NCBI GenBank assembly: GCA_018402085.1
Contig: JAGYJM010000002.1
Coordinates: 2,170,001 to 2,234,000, forward strand
Reading direction: 5' to 3'
Source: Flavobacteriales bacterium
Lineage (GTDB): Bacteria > Bacteroidota > Bacteroidia > Flavobacteriales_D > Sanyastnellaceae
DNA: 64,000 nt
Below, one piece after another: positions 35,447-43,960 of this stretch (position 1 is its first letter; each line of letters opens with the position of its first letter). The position numbers and the translations under genes are program-made. The notes below the pieces were generated by a model. The model was not told the DNA's origin. It did no database searches and worked only from the letters and a program-made list of their open reading frames with translations.

Positions 35447-36265
35447 ATGGTTGTTTTTCCAAATGCTAAAATCAATATCGGCCTTTTCGTAACGGAGAAG
35501 CGCACAGACGGCTACCACAATATCGAAAGCATCTTCGCGCCCCTGCCCATTCACGATGTGCTCGAGGCCGTGCAGGATCCGGGGCACCCTGATTGCACGC
35601 TTCAACTGAGCGGCGCAGCCATTGACGGACCGGTCGAAAACAACCTCGTGTGGCGCGCCTGGGAGCTGATGCACGATAAATATGGCATTGGCGGTGTGCA
35701 GGCGGCGTTGCGGAAGAACATCCCGATGGGGGCCGGACTCGGAGGCGGATCGGCTGACGGAGCTTACATGCTGCTGCTGCTGAATCGTCTCTTTGAGTTG
35801 AATCTCAGCGCAGAAGCGCTGGAAGAGCTCGCAGCCCGCCTCGGATCAGACTGCCCCTTCTTCATCAAAGGCCAGCCGTCTCTCGTAACCGGGAGGGGCG
35901 AAAAGCTAAAACCCGTCAACCTTGACCTGAGCGGACTCCATTACGCATTGATTCACCCGGGCATCCACATTGGTACCGCGCAGGCTTACGGACTTATCAA
36001 GCCTGCTCCCTCAGCTTTTGACCTGAACGAATTGCCAGAGCTCGCCATTGAAGAATGGCAGCAGAAAGCCATCAATGATTTTCAGCATCCGGTTGAAGAG
36101 CACTATCCCGAAGTGCGCGAGGCATTACTCACCCTGCGCAATGCAGGCGCCGCCTATGTCTCCCTCTCAGGTTCCGGCTCGGCTGTATTTGGCATCTTCA
36201 GAGAAATGCCACCGCAACCGGAGGCACTGCCCGAACACTGGCAATGGCACAGCGGCAACTTCTGA
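35447..36265 (+). CDS. ispE: 4-diphosphocytidyl-2-C-methyl-D-erythritol kinase
   Basis: A 272-residue GHMP kinase of the MEP isoprenoid pathway that phosphorylates CDP-methylerythritol. It begins FPNAKINIGLFVTEKRTDGYHNIES (in parts, 4-28), has the ATP loop IPMGAGLGGGSADGA (about 91-105), SDCPFFIKG and a late GSGSAVFGIF. Normal length. Transcribed with era and convergent with the LptF/G-like gene, with no gap between stops. Confidence 0.96.
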   Translation: MVVFPNAKINIGLFVTEKRTDGYHNIESIFAPLPIHDVLEAVQDPGHPDCTLQLSGAAIDGPVENNLVWRAWELMHDKYGIGGVQAALRKNIPMGAGLGGGSADGAYMLLLLNRLFELNLSAEALEELAARLGSDCPFFIKGQPSLVTGRGEKLKPVNLDLSGLHYALIHPGIHIGTAQAYGLIKPAPSAFDLNELPELAIEEWQQKAINDFQHPVEEHYPEVREALLTLRNAGAAYVSLSGSGSAVFGIFREMPPQPEALPEHWQWHSGNF

Positions 36266-37345
36266 TCACTTCTGCGCCCTGAAATAGAGGAAGATCCCCA
36301 ACCCGAGGAACAGGATATTCGGCACCCATACGGCGATACTTGCCGGAAGTCCGATGTTCGTCGCCGCAACCGTAGTCATCTTCATCGCAAAGATGTAGGT
36401 CACTCCGATCAAAACCGCAAAGAAGAGGTGAAGCCCCGTACCGCCGCGCACTTTGCGGCTCGCAATCACCACGCCAATCAGTGTCAGCACGTAAATGGCG
36501 AAGGCATTTGAAGTACGGGAGTATTTTTCGATCTCGATAAAGGCGACCTGTCCACTCCCCTTTTGCTTCTCTTTTTCGATGTGTTCGTTCAGCTCGGTGT
36601 ACCCCATCGTGGAGATCAACTCTGAACGTTGCCCGAAATCCGAGATGGTCATATTGAACGTAGTATCGATATGATCAATGTAGCGCACCTTTTCTGTGCC
36701 ATCGGCGTATATCTTTCGCTCTTTCACATTGGTGATCAGCCAGGTGCTGTCTTCTTCATTAAAACGTGCTTTAGAGGCCATGATCTTCTTGACCAGTCTC
36801 CCCTCTTCCCAGTTCTCAAAAGCGAACTTGTAGCCGACGCTGCGTTCAGCGGTAATGGAGCGGAAATAAGCAATTTCGCCCGGACTGATTTCCCGGTACA
36901 TATGCTGATCAGAGATGTGAAACTTGGTGTGGATGTACTTAAACTCAAACTCCACCTTTTCTTTGTTTGCCTCCGGAAGTACGATGTGTGCCAGCAGCAG
37001 TGAAAGCAACACCAGGAAGGTGGATGCAATGAAGTACGGACGCAGCAAGCGGTTGAAACTGGCGCCTCCGCTGAGCATAGCGATGAACTCCGTGCGCTGG
37101 GCCAGTTTCGAGGTAACCAGGATGATGGTCAAAAAGACAATGAAGGCACTCAGCATGTTGCCGAAGTGCAGAAAGAAGTTCAGGTAGTAATCGAGCAACA
37201 CCTCTCCTGCAGGTGCGTTGTTCGTGATCAGGTCATCGATGTTCTCAGACAAATCGAAGACTGCGGCCACGACGCAGAACACGATGATCATGAAGAAAAA
37301 CGTGCTCAGAAACTTCCGGATGATGTACCAGTCGAGGATCTTCAT
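36266..37345 (-). CDS. LptF/LptG family permease of the LPS export ABC transporter
   Basis: A 359-residue inner-membrane protein. MKILDWYIIRKFLSTFFFMI and two helices at about 55-75 and 99-120 form the N-terminal membrane part. A periplasmic beta-jellyroll domain lies at about 125-265, and three C-terminal helices follow (VLTLIGVVIASRKVRGG, FAVLIGVTYIF, WVPNILFLGLGIF). It would pull lipopolysaccharide from the inner membrane with LptB. The paralogue is not in the window, so F versus G is not decided. It starts 4 bases after the tgt stop. Confidence 0.92.
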   Translation of the reverse strand: MKILDWYIIRKFLSTFFFMIIVFCVVAAVFDLSENIDDLITNNAPAGEVLLDYYLNFFLHFGNMLSAFIVFLTIILVTSKLAQRTEFIAMLSGGASFNRLLRPYFIASTFLVLLSLLLAHIVLPEANKEKVEFEFKYIHTKFHISDQHMYREISPGEIAYFRSITAERSVGYKFAFENWEEGRLVKKIMASKARFNEEDSTWLITNVKERKIYADGTEKVRYIDHIDTTFNMTISDFGQRSELISTMGYTELNEHIEKEKQKGSGQVAFIEIEKYSRTSNAFAIYVLTLIGVVIASRKVRGGTGLHLFFAVLIGVTYIFAMKMTTVAATNIGLPASIAVWVPNILFLGLGIFLYFRAQK

Positions 37346-37349
37346 GCGC

Positions 37350-38480
37350 TCAGAGGCGTCGGGTAACCTGCTCGGTCATTTTATTTTTCCAATCGGCAAA
37401 GCTACCATCAATGATGCGTTCGCGCGCCTCCCTCATCAACGACAAATAAAAGCCCAGATTGTGGATGCTCGCAATGTACATCGCCAGCAGCTCATTCGCA
37501 GCGAAGAGATGACGGAGGTAGGCTTTCGAATAGTGCAGATCCACGAAGGTGGTGCCGTCAGGGTCGAGGGGTGAAAAATCGTCAATCCACTTCGCGTTGC
37601 GCATATTCATCACACCGTTTCGCGTGAAGAGATTCGCATTGCGGGCATTGCGCGTTGGCATCACACAGTCAAACATATCCACGCCGAGGGCGATGCACTC
37701 GAGCAGGTTGGCGGGCGTACCCACCCCCATCAGGTAACGCGGCTTGTCTTTCGGCAGGATCCCGCAGACCAGCTCGGTGGTCGCGTACATCTCATCGTGC
37801 GGCTCACCCACGCTGAGTCCGCCGATCGCGTTGCCATCCGCCGCTTTTGCGGCGATATACTCTGCCGAACGCTCGCGCAAATCTTTATACGTACTGCCCT
37901 GTACGATCGGGAACAACGATTGATAATGACCGTACTTCGGCGATGTCTCATCCATGCGATGGATGCAGCGATCGAGCCACCGGTGGGTCATCTCCATCGA
38001 CTCGCGAGCGTAGCCGTAATCGCAGGGGTATGGCGGACATTCATCGAAGGCCATGATGATATCTGCGCCAATGATGCGCTGAATGTCAATGGCATTTTCC
38101 GGCGAAAAGAAATGCGCCGAACCGTCGATATGCGACTTGAACTTCACACCTTCTTCAGATATCTTACGATTATCAGAGAGGCTGTAGACCTGATACCCTC
38201 CAGAATCGGTAAGGATCGGGCGCTCCCAGCCCATAAACTTATGGAGACCTCCTGCCTTTTGAAGTGTATCCATTCCCGGACGCAGGTAGAGGTGGTAGGT
38301 GTTACCAAGAATGATATCTGCGTTAATAGTACCGGCAAGGTCTTGTTGTGGCACTCCTTTGACCGTACCTGCAGTGCCTACGGGCATGAAGATCGGCGTT
38401 TGAATGGTGCCGTGATCGGTCTGCAGTTCTCCGGCGCGGGCTGCAGAACCCGGATCGGTGGCGTTCAGCGTGAATTTCAT
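37350..38480 (-). CDS. tgt: tRNA-guanine transglycosylase (queuine insertion)
   Basis: A 376-residue enzyme exchanging guanine 34 for preQ1 in GUN tRNAs. PIFMPVGTAGTVKG and LGNTYHLYLRPG (about 55-66) lead to LTDSGGYQVYSL (about 91-102). The nucleophile is in LGVDMFDCVMPTRNARN (about 258-274), and the zinc site follows. A small insertion-like stretch AAKAADGNAIGGLSVGEP coincides with a dispersed hairpin (37835-37854). A TACCTTTG box lies 5 bases before the ATG, so the message is nearly leaderless. Confidence 0.96.
   Translation of the reverse strand: MKFTLNATDPGSAARAGELQTDHGTIQTPIFMPVGTAGTVKGVPQQDLAGTINADIILGNTYHLYLRPGMDTLQKAGGLHKFMGWERPILTDSGGYQVYSLSDNRKISEEGVKFKSHIDGSAHFFSPENAIDIQRIIGADIIMAFDECPPYPCDYGYARESMEMTHRWLDRCIHRMDETSPKYGHYQSLFPIVQGSTYKDLRERSAEYIAAKAADGNAIGGLSVGEPHDEMYATTELVCGILPKDKPRYLMGVGTPANLLECIALGVDMFDCVMPTRNARNANLFTRNGVMNMRNAKWIDDFSPLDPDGTTFVDLHYSKAYLRHLFAANELLAMYIASIHNLGFYLSLMREARERIIDGSFADWKNKMTEQVTRRL
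37835..37854 (-). repeat. Hairpin element, in tgt
   Basis: Minus strand CGCCGC-AAAA-GCGGCG-GATG, in frame (AAKAADG). Confidence 0.65.
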
Positions 38481-38485
38481 TGCTA

Positions 38486-38493
38486 CAAAGGTA
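38486..38493 (-). promoter_or_regulatory. -7 element TACCTTTG of tgt
   Basis: Exact TAnnTTTG match, 5 bases before the ATG. Confidence 0.5.
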
Positions 38494-38528
38494 ATACTCC
38501 CTTTGCAAGCTTTCGCCTATACTTGCAT

Positions 38529-39260
38529 GTGCTCGGAACCATCATCAATGTCGCCACCGTCATTACGGGCAGCAGCCTCGGGCTGATCTTCAGCAAACGC
38601 CTGCCGGAGAAAGTCACTGAAATCGTTTTCGTGGCGCTGGGTCTGTTCACGCTTTTCATCGGTTTCACCATGGCGGGCGAATCGCTGCAGCCGCTGGTAC
38701 TGGTGCTTTCGCTGCTATTTGGGGCGATTGTCGGACAGTTGCTTGACCTTGATCGCCGATTGACTTCTATTTTGTCAAGGCTTCAGCCAAAAATGGCTGG
38801 AGGCGAACATGCTCCTGAACGGCATCAGGATTCACAGCGTTTTACCGAAGGCTTGCTCACCGCTTTCGTGTTGTTTTGTGTGGGGTCGATGACCCTGCTC
38901 GGATGCTTTCGTGAAGGACTCACGGGTGAGCGCGACATCATACTGACCAAGTCTTTCATGGATTTCTTCTCATCCGCCGCTTTGGCGGCGGCTTACGGAA
39001 GAGGCGTTTTATTCAGCGCTATTCCCCTGTTCATCTACCAGGGCGCCTTAACGCTGGGAGCTTCGCAATTACAGTCCTACCTCACTCCTGGGCTTACCGC
39101 CGAAATTTACGGCACAGGCGGCCTCATGCTCATCGCACTCGGACTCAACCTTCTGAAGGTGACGGATATCAAAGTACTCAACCTGACCCCTGCGCTGCTT
39201 TTTGCGCCTTTCCTTGCTCGCTATTTCCCCCTTCTTCAAGATGCAATACTGTCATTTTGA
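38529..39260 (+). CDS. DUF554 family membrane protein
   Basis: A 243-residue protein with about seven hydrophobic helices. LGTIINVATVITGSSLGLIF at the start, FVALGLFTLFIGFTMAG, CVGSMTLLGCFREGL, SKSFMDFFSSAALAAAYGRG (one residue shifted) and GTGGLMLIALGLNLL match DUF554 (YdfK-like), inner-membrane proteins of unknown function. The start is GTG 38529; the open frame runs far upstream across tgt but is non-coding there. A dispersed hairpin (38971-38991) lies in a helix region. Divergent from tgt. Confidence 0.88.
   Translation: MLGTIINVATVITGSSLGLIFSKRLPEKVTEIVFVALGLFTLFIGFTMAGESLQPLVLVLSLLFGAIVGQLLDLDRRLTSILSRLQPKMAGGEHAPERHQDSQRFTEGLLTAFVLFCVGSMTLLGCFREGLTGERDIILTKSFMDFFSSAALAAAYGRGVLFSAIPLFIYQGALTLGASQLQSYLTPGLTAEIYGTGGLMLIALGLNLLKVTDIKVLNLTPALLFAPFLARYFPLLQDAILSF
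38971..38991 (-). repeat. Hairpin element, in the DUF554 gene
   Basis: Minus strand CCGCCGC-CAAA-GCGGCGG-ATG, located antisense within the DUF554 gene (residues SAALAAA). Confidence 0.6.
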
Positions 39261-39278
39261 CATTCAATCAGCTACGCA

Positions 39279-39295
39279 AATGCCAATTTGGCATT
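39279..39295. promoter_or_regulatory. Inverted repeat between DUF554 gene and hsp20
   Basis: AATGCCA-att-TGGCATT, a perfect 7-bp inverted repeat 24 bases before the candidate hsp20 promoter. Could be an operator or a weak terminator. Confidence 0.4.
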
Positions 39296-39318
39296 AGTTA
39301 TTGATTTTTTCGGTTCAA

Positions 39319-39351
39319 TTTGTCACGGTTTCGTGGCTGGTCTACCTTTTG
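39319..39351 (+). promoter_or_regulatory. Candidate promoter of hsp20
   Basis: TTTG at 39319-39322, 20 bases, then TACCTTTTG (one base longer than TAnnTTTG). The ATG is 44 bases downstream. Confidence 0.35.
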
Positions 39352-39395
39352 CTTTAGGATGGATAAACTGAAGTAAAACATTAAAAAATTGAACC

Positions 39396-39827
39396 ATGAC
39401 ATTAGTTAAGTATCGTAAGCGTCCGAGCCTGATGAACACCTTTTTCGACGACGTGATAGCGCGAGACTCGTTCTTCAAAGATTTTCTCAATGGGGAGTCA
39501 GCATTCACGCCTTCAGCGAATGTAAGAGAGACTGAGAAGTCGTTCGAGATTGAACTGGCTGCACCGGGCTTTGACAAGAAAGACTTGAACATTGAGCTGA
39601 ACGATCGCGTGCTGACCTTGTCTGCTGCAAAAGAAGAGAAGCACGAGAATGAGGAAGAGAACTACACCTTTCGTGAATTCTCATACAGCACCTTCCGTCG
39701 TAGTTTCAACCTGCCCGAAGGCATCGACGAAGAGAACATCAAGGCGAAGTATGAAAATGGGATCCTGCACGTGTCCCTTCCAAAGACCGATTTGGAGAAA
39801 GGCGTGCGCCGGATCTCAGTGAAGTAA
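39396..39827 (+). CDS. Hsp20/alpha-crystallin small heat-shock protein
   Basis: A 143-residue chaperone that holds unfolding proteins. The alpha-crystallin domain is at about 38-130 (NVRETEKSFEIELAAPGFDK, LTLSAAKEEK, FREFSYSTFRRSFNLPEG, KYENGILHVSLPK), preceded by a short N-terminal arm with FFDDVIARDSFFKDFL. There is no C-terminal I-x-I except RRISVK. Flanked by its own promoter-like sequence and a terminator, so probably a single-gene unit. Confidence 0.95.
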   Translation: MTLVKYRKRPSLMNTFFDDVIARDSFFKDFLNGESAFTPSANVRETEKSFEIELAAPGFDKKDLNIELNDRVLTLSAAKEEKHENEEENYTFREFSYSTFRRSFNLPEGIDEENIKAKYENGILHVSLPKTDLEKGVRRISVK

Positions 39828-39853
39828 GGTTTGGTTAAGGTTTAGGTTAAGTT

Positions 39854-39889
39854 GAAGAGGGTCGTCATTGTGGCGACCTTCTTTTTTTT
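39854..39889 (+). terminator. Terminator of hsp20
   Basis: GAAGagGGTCG-tcattgtgg-CGACCttC followed by eight T. Confidence 0.75.
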
Positions 39890-39947
39890 GTCGACCGTTA
39901 GCCGTCTGCGGTCTGCGGTCTGCTGTTCATTTTTCATTTATAAGCAA

Positions 39948-40616
39948 TCAACGCGCTGCTTCTTTGCGTTTCCGGAAGTGCTCCATGTAAGCGAGTCCGC
40001 GGTCAACGTAGCGTGGGTCATGGGTACGCGGACCGCCGAATTTCGGGTAAACCCTGCCGGTGTTGTGGTAGTGAAAGGCATCTTTGAAGCGCTTCTTGCG
40101 AAGGAGGTGGCCGTATTCATCTTTGATCCATTTGATGCCATGCTCAACGCCATCTTCGCTGCGCAGGTCATCAACCGTGACACCAAGTCCGACACACTTA
40201 TAGCCCATCAACTGAAAAGGTCCCCAGGAAGTCGCAAGGTTGCGCAGGGCACCTTCACTGGCGTCGCTAATATCGTCCTGGCGCAAAATCTCGAGCGTGC
40301 GTCGTTGTCCGCGCTGCAGTGCTGCGAGCCTGCGGTAAACCACGGGTTCAAAACGGCTGCCCGGAGGTTTCTTGCCCGAGGTTTCGAGCACAATCAGTGC
40401 CATGAGGTATTCATAAGGCAGTCCGGAGTCTTCGGCAGCTTCGAGCACATCTTCGTGGTAATTCAGGAAAGTGACGTCCAACACATTTCCTGAGCGCACC
40501 TGCACCTCTACCGGGTTGGGGCCTGAAGCCTTTTTCAGGTAGATGATTCCGGCGAAAAGCACCGTAAACACGAACAATACACTGATCACAAAGAGCGGCA
40601 CCCTGCGCGATTTCAT
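39948..40616 (-). CDS. Membrane-anchored muramidase-like protein
   Basis: A 222-residue protein with one N-terminal membrane anchor (residues 6-26) and a lysozyme-like domain: LEAAEDSGLPYEYLMALIVLETSG (in parts), where the Glu of LETSG (about 78) is the likely catalytic residue; ATSWGPFQLMGYKCVGLGV (about 128-146); HGIKWIKDEYGHLL; and AFHYHNTGRVYPKFGGP. This resembles N-acetylmuramidase/SLT-type folds that cut peptidoglycan. The GPFQLMG motif corresponds to the G-x-x-Q-x-M of lytic transglycosylases. Divergent from the WYL regulator with 46 bases between starts. Confidence 0.8.
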   Translation of the reverse strand: MKSRRVPLFVISVLFVFTVLFAGIIYLKKASGPNPVEVQVRSGNVLDVTFLNYHEDVLEAAEDSGLPYEYLMALIVLETSGKKPPGSRFEPVVYRRLAALQRGQRRTLEILRQDDISDASEGALRNLATSWGPFQLMGYKCVGLGVTVDDLRSEDGVEHGIKWIKDEYGHLLRKKRFKDAFHYHNTGRVYPKFGGPRTHDPRYVDRGLAYMEHFRKRKEAAR

Positions 40617-40629
40617 GGGCTACGTCGAT

Positions 40630-40637
40630 TATCTTTG
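40630..40637 (+). promoter_or_regulatory. -7 element TATCTTTG of the WYL regulator
   Basis: Exact TAnnTTTG match 25 bases before the ATG. Confidence 0.5.
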
Positions 40638-40662
40638 AACGAACCGTTAAGTTACGCAAGCC

Positions 40663-41682
40663 ATGCCAGCAAACAAGTATGCCCTGTTGCGCTATCGCAT
40701 CATCGATCGCTGCCTCACCAATGAAGCACGTCCGTACCCCTCCAAAGAAGACCTCCGGCTTGCCTGTGAAGAAGCTTTGTATGGAAGTGACGGCGAGCGC
40801 ATCAGTATCAGTACGATCGAAAAAGACATGTGGGCCATGCGCAATGAAGGTGACCTCGGTTATTATGCTCCTATCGCTTACAGCCAGCCGCATCGCGGGT
40901 ATTTCTACGAAGAAGAAGGCTACACCATCAACGATATCAACCTCAATGAGGAAGACCTCGGTGCGCTGCGCCTTGCCACCGAGACCCTGAACCAATTCCG
41001 TGACTCGCCTCTTTTCCGTCGCTACCACCAGGCCATTGATAAAATCGTGAACAGACTGCGGATTTCACCTGAATTTGACGGATCAGGCGAAAGCTCATTC
41101 ATCCAGTTCGAAGAAGCCCCGGAAGTGAAGGGTATTGAGCACCTGACAGCACTAGCCGATGCCATTCGCAATCGCCAGGTTGTGCGTTTTGTATATGAGA
41201 AATTTTCAGACGGCAGCAGGCGGGCACACGAAGTGCACCCCTACCTGCTGAAAGAGTACCGCAACCGCTGGTACCTGATCACCTATGAGCCCGATCGGGA
41301 TGATTTTCGCACGTACGGACTCGATCGTATAGAGCAAATTGAAGTTGACAAAGCTTTTTTCTCATTGCAGAAAGACTTTGACAGTGATCGCTTCTTCATG
41401 CACAGCATTGGCATTACCGAGCTCGACAAAGATCCGGTAGATGTGGTTTTCAGGTGCAATGCGACCTTGGGTAAGTACCTCGCCAGTCAGCCACTGCATG
41501 CCAGCCAGCACATTCGCGAAGTGAGCGGCGGTGACGTAGAAGTCTCGCTGCGGGTGCTCGTGACCTATGAATTGCTCAGCGAACTTCGCGGTTACGGCCC
41601 AGCGGTTGAGGTTATTGCCCCTACTGACTTGAGAGAACGCTTCAAAAAAGAACTCTCCGAAGCACTTTCAAAATACCGTTGA
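40663..41682 (+). CDS. WYL-domain transcriptional regulator
   Basis: A 339-residue regulator. An N-terminal winged-helix-like part (about 1-80; YALLRYRIIDRCLTNEARPY, ISISTIEKDMWAMRNE) is followed by a WYL domain (about 158-245; VRFVYEKFSDGSRRAHEVHP, YLLKEYRNRWYLITYE, with R-N-R-W-Y-L corresponding to WYL) and a C-terminal WCX domain (VDVVFRCNATLGKYLASQPLHA). WYL domains sense ligands, often nucleic-acid species, and control defence or DNA-damage genes. Two small genes follow, each preceded by a CCGTAA-type inverted repeat. Confidence 0.92.
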   Translation: MPANKYALLRYRIIDRCLTNEARPYPSKEDLRLACEEALYGSDGERISISTIEKDMWAMRNEGDLGYYAPIAYSQPHRGYFYEEEGYTINDINLNEEDLGALRLATETLNQFRDSPLFRRYHQAIDKIVNRLRISPEFDGSGESSFIQFEEAPEVKGIEHLTALADAIRNRQVVRFVYEKFSDGSRRAHEVHPYLLKEYRNRWYLITYEPDRDDFRTYGLDRIEQIEVDKAFFSLQKDFDSDRFFMHSIGITELDKDPVDVVFRCNATLGKYLASQPLHASQHIREVSGGDVEVSLRVLVTYELLSELRGYGPAVEVIAPTDLRERFKKELSEALSKYR

Positions 41683-41687
41683 CCCTC

Positions 41688-41702
41688 CGTAAATAGATTA
41701 CG
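41688..41702. promoter_or_regulatory. Inverted repeat, candidate operator 1
   Basis: CGTAA-ataga-TTACG, preceded by ctc, 6 bases after the WYL gene stop and upstream of the 127-residue gene. Confidence 0.5.
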
Positions 41703-41738
41703 ACCTCCGTGCCGAACCTTGTGGTAAACATCAAGGTT

Positions 41739-42122
41739 ATGCACCAACTACCTCCTTTTTGCTTCGGCTTTTCATTGCTGCGTATCGACAGCCTGAGCCT
41801 CGACGGCATTTCTGACCAAATCAACCTCCGCGGGGCGTATTCGCGTCATGGCAAACTCACTCCCTGGCACTGCCGAATGAGTTTTCGCGTGCTGAACGAG
41901 CTATTCATGCAGCACTTGCCGAATGATCAGCGGCTCAGGCTGTGTGAAGCTATTGCCGATATCCTCATCGCCGGTCAGGCGAAGTGGGAAGAAATCATTC
42001 TGCGCCGATGCCTCGGGCGTGACCTCGTACTCGAGCACATCGTATTTCTCTCTGAATTCGGACAAGAAAAAAGCCAAGCTAACCCATTGATAGGCAAGGT
42101 ATCGCGCCTCCGTAAAAAATAA
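41739..42122 (+). CDS. Hypothetical protein downstream of WYL regulator
   Basis: A 127-residue protein starting at ATG 41739 (MHQLPPFCFG). The leader caaggttATG is identical to that of the next gene, which favours this start over GTG 41709. Mostly helical and basic at the end (GKVSRLRKK). No domain is recognised and there is no signal peptide. A similar leader and a CCGTAA inverted repeat precede it and the next gene, so the two are likely controlled together. Function unknown. Confidence 0.65.
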   Translation: MHQLPPFCFGFSLLRIDSLSLDGISDQINLRGAYSRHGKLTPWHCRMSFRVLNELFMQHLPNDQRLRLCEAIADILIAGQAKWEEIILRRCLGRDLVLEHIVFLSEFGQEKSQANPLIGKVSRLRKK

Positions 42123-42141
42123 TTCACACCCTGTTTTTCAC

Positions 42142-42160
42142 TCCGTAAATCCTTTACGGA
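42142..42160. promoter_or_regulatory. Perfect inverted repeat, candidate operator 2
   Basis: TCCGTAAA-tcc-TTTACGGA, 8-bp perfect arms, 46 bases before the 78-residue gene; shares ctccgtaaat with operator 1. Confidence 0.6.
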
Positions 42161-42205
42161 CCCGCTTTAGAACATTGTATCGTCAAACATTCAAACAACA
42201 AGGTT

Positions 42206-42442
42206 ATGCAATCACTTCAGGAAGCCCGCAACTACATCGATTCATTCAGTCGTCCGTCAGGTTACAACACCTACGCCTGGAACGTCGCGAAGCGACTCGC
42301 GATGGAAGCGTGGGATTGTTATCTGAAAGGGCGTGCCTTTCGTAAACCGATAAATTACTTCTGCGCTGAATTTTACGAAATGCTGCGCAAGCCGGAAGGC
42401 GGCTACATTGTGCCTGAGCATCGATTTCGCAAATACGCCTGA
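42206..42442 (+). CDS. Small hypothetical protein
   Basis: A 78-residue protein (MQSLQEARNYIDSFSRPSGY at the start), rich in aromatic residues, predicted helical. Starts with the leader caaggttATG shared with the previous gene and is preceded by the perfect inverted repeat at 42142-42160. A strong terminator follows. No family recognised; short single-domain cytoplasmic protein. Confidence 0.65.
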   Translation: MQSLQEARNYIDSFSRPSGYNTYAWNVAKRLAMEAWDCYLKGRAFRKPINYFCAEFYEMLRKPEGGYIVPEHRFRKYA

Positions 42443-42485
42443 TTGCTGAGCACGGCTGAAGCGTGCTGATTTACCTAAACCACAG

Positions 42486-42517
42486 AAAGCCCGGACGCTG
42501 AAGCGTCCGGGCTTTTT
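42486..42517 (+). terminator. Rho-independent terminator
   Basis: AAAGCCCGGACGC-tga-AGCGTCCGGGCTTTTT, a long GC-rich stem with T run. A second hairpin AGCACG-gctgaag-CGTGCT precedes it (42449-42467). Confidence 0.9.
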
Positions 42518-42596
42518 AAATCATAAAGAATGAGGAATGAGTAGTGAATTATAAATCGTTGGTGGTTGGTTATTTATAGTTCAGGAATGGTGCAGC

Positions 42597-42616
42597 GCGC
42601 CGCAAGGATGCGGCGC
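42597..42616. repeat. GCGCCGC hairpin, AAGGAT loop orientation
   Basis: GCGCCGC-AAGGAT-GCGGCGC then ctgctttt, at the left border of array A. The same stem with the inverted loop ATCCTT ends both B genes. Confidence 0.75.
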
Positions 42617-42637
42617 CTGCTTTTATGAGGGTGTTCG

Positions 42638-43783
42638 GTAGGGATGGCCTCCCAGCCGTCCGGGAATGTTCGGGTCACGGCAATCGCCGTTAACACGGAT
42701 AGGGACGCCAACCTGGCGTCCGGGAATGTTCGGGTCACGGCAATCACCGTTTACACGGAGAGGGACGCCATCCTGGCGTCCGGGAATTTCCGGACTACGA
42801 GAATCACCGTTTACACGGATAGGGACGCCAACCTGGCGTCCGTGAATGTTCGGTTCACGGGAATCGCCGTTTACACGGATAGGGACGCCAACCTGGCGTC
42901 CGTGAATGTTCGGTTCACGGGAATCGCCGTTTACACGGATAGGGACGGCCTTCCAGCCGTCCGGGAATGTTCGGGTTACCCGAATCGCTGTTAACACGGA
43001 TAGGGACGCCAACCTGGCGTCCGGGAATGTTCGCGTCACGAGAATCACCGTTTACACGGATAGGGACGCCAACCTGGCGTCCGGGAATGTTCGGGTCACG
43101 GCAATCACCGTTTACACGGATAGGGACGGCCTTCCAGCCGTCCGTGAATGTTCGGTTCACCAGAATCACCGTTAACACGGATAGGGACGCCAACCTGGCG
43201 TCCGGGAATATTCGGTTCACCAGAATCACCGTTTACACGGATAGGGACGCCAACCTGGCGTCCGGGAATTTCCGGACTACGAGAATCACCGTTAACACGG
43301 ATAGGGACGGCCTTCCAGCCGTCCGGGAATGTTCGCGACACGAGAATCACCGTTAACACGGATAGGGACGCCATCCTGGCGTCCGGGAATGTTCGGGTCA
43401 CGGCAATCACCGTTTACACGGATAGGGACGCCAACATGGCGTCCGGGAATGTTCGGGTCACGGGAATCGCCGTTTACACGGATAGGGACGCCAACCTGGC
43501 GTCCGGGAATATTCGGGTTACCCGAATCGCCGTTAACACGGATAGGGACGCCAACCTGGCGTCCGTGAATTTCCGGACTACGAGAATCGCCGTTAACACG
43601 GATAGGGACGCCAACCTGGCGTCCGGGAATGTTCGGGTTACCCGAATCGCCGTTAACACGGATAGGGACGCCATCCTGGCGTCCGGGAATGTTCGGGTTA
43701 CCCGAATCGCCGTTAACACGGATAGGGACGCCATCCTGGCGTCCGGGAATGTTCGGGTTACCCGAATCGCCGTTAACACGGAT
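42638..43783. repeat. 60-bp palindromic mosaic repeat, array A (19 units)
   Basis: Nineteen head-to-tail units of 60 bp (one of 61). The constant parts are cacggatagggacgcc and ggcgtccgggaatgttcgg. GGACGCCA-acc-TGGCGTCC forms a perfect hairpin, and CCGT-ttac-ACGG another. A 12-14 base internal part is drawn from a small set of variants (gggtcacggcaatc, gggttacccgaatc, ggttcacgggaatc, tccggactacgagaatc and others) in mixed order. Because 60 is divisible by 3, all frames stay open and give spurious 20-residue-repeat ORFs. It borders the duplicated gene cassettes. Confidence 0.95.
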
Positions 43784-43960
43784 TCGCATCACGAGAATCT
43801 CTGTTTACACAAAGGGGAACACCTTCTAGAAAAGAAACCTTGTGCATACGTGAAATCGAGTATCATTGCGGATACCCGGACGCCTGGGAGGCGTCCCTAT
43901 CCGTGAATACCAAAGGATGTTAGGGCGCAATGATGCGCCCCCATCACTACCTCAAAAACT
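43784..43960. repeat. Conserved tail of array A
   Basis: Starts cgcatcacgagaatctctg and includes gggaacaccttctagaaaag, an inverted partial unit (GGATAcccGGACGCC-tggga-GGCGTCCctATCC) and GGGCGCAatgaTGCGCCC. The same tail follows arrays B and C. Confidence 0.9.

Noticed and set aside
37797-38528. Long N-terminal extension of the DUF554 protein
   Set aside because: It is the antisense frame of tgt. The DUF554 domain begins at LGTIINV, just after GTG 38529.
42638-43783. CRISPR array
   Set aside because: There are no unique spacers. The variable segments come from a small recurring set, there is no cas gene nearby, and units are a regular 60 bp.
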